Of a stretch of DNA of 23,092 nt, positions 21,545-23,092 are shown in pieces. Origin of the DNA: a virus; the IMG/VR virus record IMGVR_UViG_3300027734_000327, positions 1-23,092 of that record. One strand, 5' to 3'. The notes under the pieces are model-generated. The model ran no database searches, was not told where the DNA came from, and was given only the letters and a program-made list of their open reading frames with translations. The number at the start of each line of letters is the position of its first letter. The first letter of the stretch is position 1. The translations under genes and the position numbers were made by a program.

Positions 21545-21745
21545 ATGAAACTAATCGCATCTTTAATCGCAACAATGTTTGCCGCTACCGTATTTGCGGC
21601 TGAGCCAGCTAAGGCTCCTGCAACTCCAGCTTCAGCACCAGCTAAGGCAGAAGTTAAGAAGGACGAGAAAAAGCCTGCAAAAAGTGAGCCTGCTAAGAAA
21701 GACGCACCTAAAGCAGACGCAAAAGCCGCAACTCCAGCGAAGTAA
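21545..21745 (+). CDS. Exported Ala/Lys/Pro-rich protein (66 aa)
   Basis: ATG 21545 has AAAGGA about 8 nt upstream. The 66-residue product is a Sec signal peptide (MKLIASLIATMFAATVFAA, cleaved near Ala18/19) followed by a disordered repeat region of Ala, Lys, Pro and Glu (PAKAPATPASAPAKAEVK, then KKDEKKPAKSEPAKK). Very similar low-complexity exported proteins are frequent in freshwater betaproteobacteria, as I recall, which suggests host origin. The stop overlaps the start-less frame that follows. Confidence 0.8.
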   Translation: MKLIASLIATMFAATVFAAEPAKAPATPASAPAKAEVKKDEKKPAKSEPAKKDAPKADAKAATPAK

Positions 21746-21746
21746 T

Positions 21747-21926
21747 TTTGATTTAGACGATAGTGACCTCATAATAGACGATGAGGTTACTTTTGGCCGT
21801 AATCGAAAAGCTGGCGAGTTTGGTAAGATAGTAGATGAAGATTCAGCACTATCGGATCATGTAAAATTTAGATTATGGCTAGCTAGGCAGTTGGCATTAA
21901 TGAAGTATAGAGAAGTCCATGGTTAA
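21747..21926 (+). pseudogene. ORF fragment without a start codon (about 60 aa)
   Basis: In the +1 frame relative to the 66-aa gene, protein-like sequence begins right at that gene's stop codon: FDLDDSDLIIDDEVTFGRN, then an acidic helix and FRLWLARQLALMKYREVHG. No ATG, GTG or TTG occurs in frame between the 66-aa stop and the Met near its end. Upstream, its frame continues open inside the 66-aa gene, where it is only a Leu/Gln/Arg-rich shadow. It is either a gene whose 5' end was replaced by the exported-protein genes, or a product of +1 frameshifting at AAG-TAA. It ends inside a terminator. Confidence 0.45.
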
Positions 21927-21944
21927 GTCCGTGGACTTTTTTTT
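21914..21944 (+). terminator. Rho-independent terminator
   Basis: A 9-bp stem AGTCCATGG/CCGTGGACT (one T-G pair) with a 6-nt loop is followed by eight T. It overlaps the stop codon of the preceding frame. Confidence 0.9.
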
Positions 21945-21997
21945 GGAAAATCGTTATAGATTTTTTCAATAAGCGTTATTAAAATAATTATTGTAAA

Positions 21998-22014
21998 AAC
22001 CTATTAAATAGGTT
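21998..22014 (+). repeat. Inverted repeat upstream of ahpC
   Basis: AACCTATT-A-AATAGGTT is a perfect 8-bp inverted repeat in an AT-rich spacer; its right arm overlaps the first bases of the -35 box of the ahpC promoter. Possible operator. Confidence 0.4.
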
Positions 22015-22041
22015 GATTTTATTATTAAATACTATTACAAT
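22013..22041 (+). promoter_or_regulatory. Sigma70-type promoter of ahpCD
   Basis: TTGATT (22013-22018), a 17-nt spacer and TACAAT (22036-22041) lie upstream of ahpC; initiation is predicted near 22048. A TAAATA core (22026-22031) lies in the spacer and could serve late transcription. Confidence 0.55.
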
Positions 22042-22047
22042 AACATA

Positions 22048-22063
22048 TCAGTGTAAACACTGA
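22048..22063 (+). promoter_or_regulatory. Palindrome at the predicted ahpC transcription start
   Basis: TCAGTGT-AA-ACACTGA is a perfect 7-bp inverted repeat with a 2-nt centre. It coincides with the predicted +1 region, so it could be an operator; a 2-nt loop makes an RNA hairpin less likely. Confidence 0.45.
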
Positions 22064-22096
22064 AGAGTTAGTTTTCAACACACACAAGGAGAAGAT

Positions 22097-22654
22097 ATGA
22101 AAACAGTTGGTGATAAATTAGAAAAATTCGCAGTCACTGGAGTTAAGCCAGGACAACCAGAAGATGCTTTCTTTGACATTACAGATGAGAGTTTTGCTGG
22201 TAAATGGAAAGTAATCGTTTACTACCCAAAGGACTTTACATTCGTTTGTCCTACAGAAATCGTAGCATACGATAAACTAGCAGGTGACTTTGCTGACCGT
22301 GATGCAGTATTGCTCACAGGTTCAACAGACAATGAGTTCTGCAAAGTAGCATGGCAGATGGCACACAGTGATTTGAAAAAAATTCGTCACACGCAGTTTG
22401 CCGACACACAGCGATGGAATGACGATACAATGGAAGATCTAAGCCTGATCAATCAGCTTGGTGTGTTCTATGCTCCAGCAGGTGCCGCACTTCGCGCAAC
22501 ATTCATTGTTGATCCAGAGAACGTTATCCAACATGTTACTGTCAACAATTTGAACGTGGGTCGTAGCCCAGAAGAAACACTTCGTGTACTCGACGCATTG
22601 CAAACTGGCGAGCTGTGTGCATGTAACCGTACAGTGGGCGGAGAAACACTATAA
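22097..22654 (+). CDS. ahpC: Peroxiredoxin AhpC (2-Cys, AhpD-linked type)
   Basis: AAGGAG lies about 6 nt before the ATG. The 185-residue protein has the peroxidatic site DFTFVCPTE (Cys51) and a C-terminal GELCACNR with Cys174 and Cys176. The double-Cys C-terminus is the form seen in mycobacterial AhpC, which is reduced by AhpD rather than AhpF, and ahpD follows here with a TAATG overlap. It reduces hydrogen peroxide, organic peroxides or peroxynitrite in the cytoplasm. This is a bacterial metabolic gene and rare in phages; a promoter and palindromes just upstream suggest its own control. Sequence is complete and no key residue is missing. Confidence 0.95.
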   Translation: MKTVGDKLEKFAVTGVKPGQPEDAFFDITDESFAGKWKVIVYYPKDFTFVCPTEIVAYDKLAGDFADRDAVLLTGSTDNEFCKVAWQMAHSDLKKIRHTQFADTQRWNDDTMEDLSLINQLGVFYAPAGAALRATFIVDPENVIQHVTVNNLNVGRSPEETLRVLDALQTGELCACNRTVGGETL

Positions 22655-23092
22655 TGGCATTCATAGACGCAGTTAAATCAGCGTTGCCAGACTACGCCAA
22701 GGACACCAAGTTAAATCTTGATGCTGTGCTTGTGCGTAGCACATTGGATGCAGATGTGGCCATGGGATGTGCCGTAGCCGCACTCGCCGCAACTGGTAAC
22801 GGTAAAATATTAAGTGTGATTTTGGCAGATGCGCCAGTACACGCTGAGTCAGCAATGACAGCGGCCAGTATCATGGCACAGAACAATGTTTGGTATCCCT
22901 ACGTTGAGATGGCCGATGATCCTGCTCTAAAAGGATTGCCAGCACAGTTGCGTATGAACGCTATTACAAGTCACGGTGGTACTACCAAATCAAACTTTGA
23001 AGCATTTAGTTTGGCCGCTAGTATTGTTGGCAAATGCCATTTTTGTGTGAAAGCTCATTATGAGACTTTGAAACAAGAAGGCTACTCAGTAG
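22654..23092 (+). CDS. ahpD: Alkylhydroperoxidase AhpD, 3' end outside window
   Basis: The start overlaps the ahpC stop (TAATG), and 146 codons are visible; full-length AhpD is about 175 residues. The active site is complete: Glu117 in NFEAFSLA, and KCHFCVKAH with Cys129, Cys132 and His136, matching the E...C-x2-C-x3-H proton relay of mycobacterial AhpD. It reduces AhpC, taking electrons in bacteria from lipoyl-bearing dihydrolipoamide acyltransferase and Lpd, which here would be host proteins. Coupled translation with ahpC supports a working pair. Confidence 0.93.
   Translation, partial: MAFIDAVKSALPDYAKDTKLNLDAVLVRSTLDADVAMGCAVAALAATGNGKILSVILADAPVHAESAMTAASIMAQNNVWYPYVEMADDPALKGLPAQLRMNAITSHGGTTKSNFEAFSLAASIVGKCHFCVKAHYETLKQEGYSV

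Noticed and set aside
1-23092. CRISPR arrays, insertion sequences, integrase or attachment sites
   Set aside because: No regularly spaced repeats, transposase or integrase motifs or terminal inverted repeats were seen anywhere in the window.

Overview
The window looks like part of a large tailed-phage genome, most likely a T4-like myovirus of the kind that infects aquatic bacteria. The evidence is an AT-rich, tightly packed sequence with many ATGA or TAATG stop/start overlaps, several fibre or structural genes, a PD-(D/E)XK exonuclease, a nucleotide-synthesis block (nrdA, nrdB, glutaredoxin, thyX), and repeated TATAAATA-like octamers that resemble T4 late promoters. The host is probably a Gram-negative proteobacterium, perhaps a betaproteobacterium: the tmRNA tag reads ANDEQFALAA, close to betaproteobacterial tags as I remember them, and several products carry Sec signal peptides or an outer-membrane barrel end. 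I searched no database, so family names rest on motifs I can read.

Layout. Positions 1-3290 (+): the end of an outer-membrane beta-barrel gene, a 52-aa ORF, a tail-fibre-like gene, a secreted NUC1-type nuclease, a possible 42-aa membrane peptide and an HExxH metallopeptidase. A GC-rich stretch that can fold as a three-way junction follows, then a bidirectional terminator. Positions 3343-5049 (-): a conserved-looking small protein, an alpha/beta hydrolase, a cupin and two tiny genes, fired from a divergent promoter pair at 5107-5166. Positions 5212-9847 (+): a run of small, probably virion or head-related genes, several starting with a short M-R/K-x-x-[E/D]-hydrophobic motif like the T4 capsid-targeting sequence. 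Positions 9877-11962: exonuclease, GT34-like glycosyltransferase and FkbM-like methyltransferase, linked by ATGA overlaps. Positions 11999-14067: a pectate-lyase-fold tailspike/fibre and a conserved small protein. Positions 14145-18899: nrdA, nrdB, grx, a structural-like protein and thyX. Positions 18874-20700: DUF2452-like, Sm-like and a long amphipathic protein.

The most unusual element is at 20765-21173: a circularly permuted, two-piece tmRNA (ssrA). The acceptor half (T arm, CCA) comes first, then a 101-nt intervening segment, then the 5' half with the tag reading frame, all between a TTGACG-N17-TATAAT promoter and a terminator. After it lie two signal-peptide proteins, a start-less ORF fragment and an ahpC-ahpD pair (ahpD runs off the window) with its own promoter and a palindrome at the predicted transcription start.

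How it may fit together: the nrd/grx/thyX genes would supply dNTPs for replication; the tmRNA could rescue stalled ribosomes during infection; AhpC/AhpD would remove peroxides; the exported proteins, fibres, glycosyltransferase and methyltransferase act at or modify surfaces. These roles are inferred from family membership and position.
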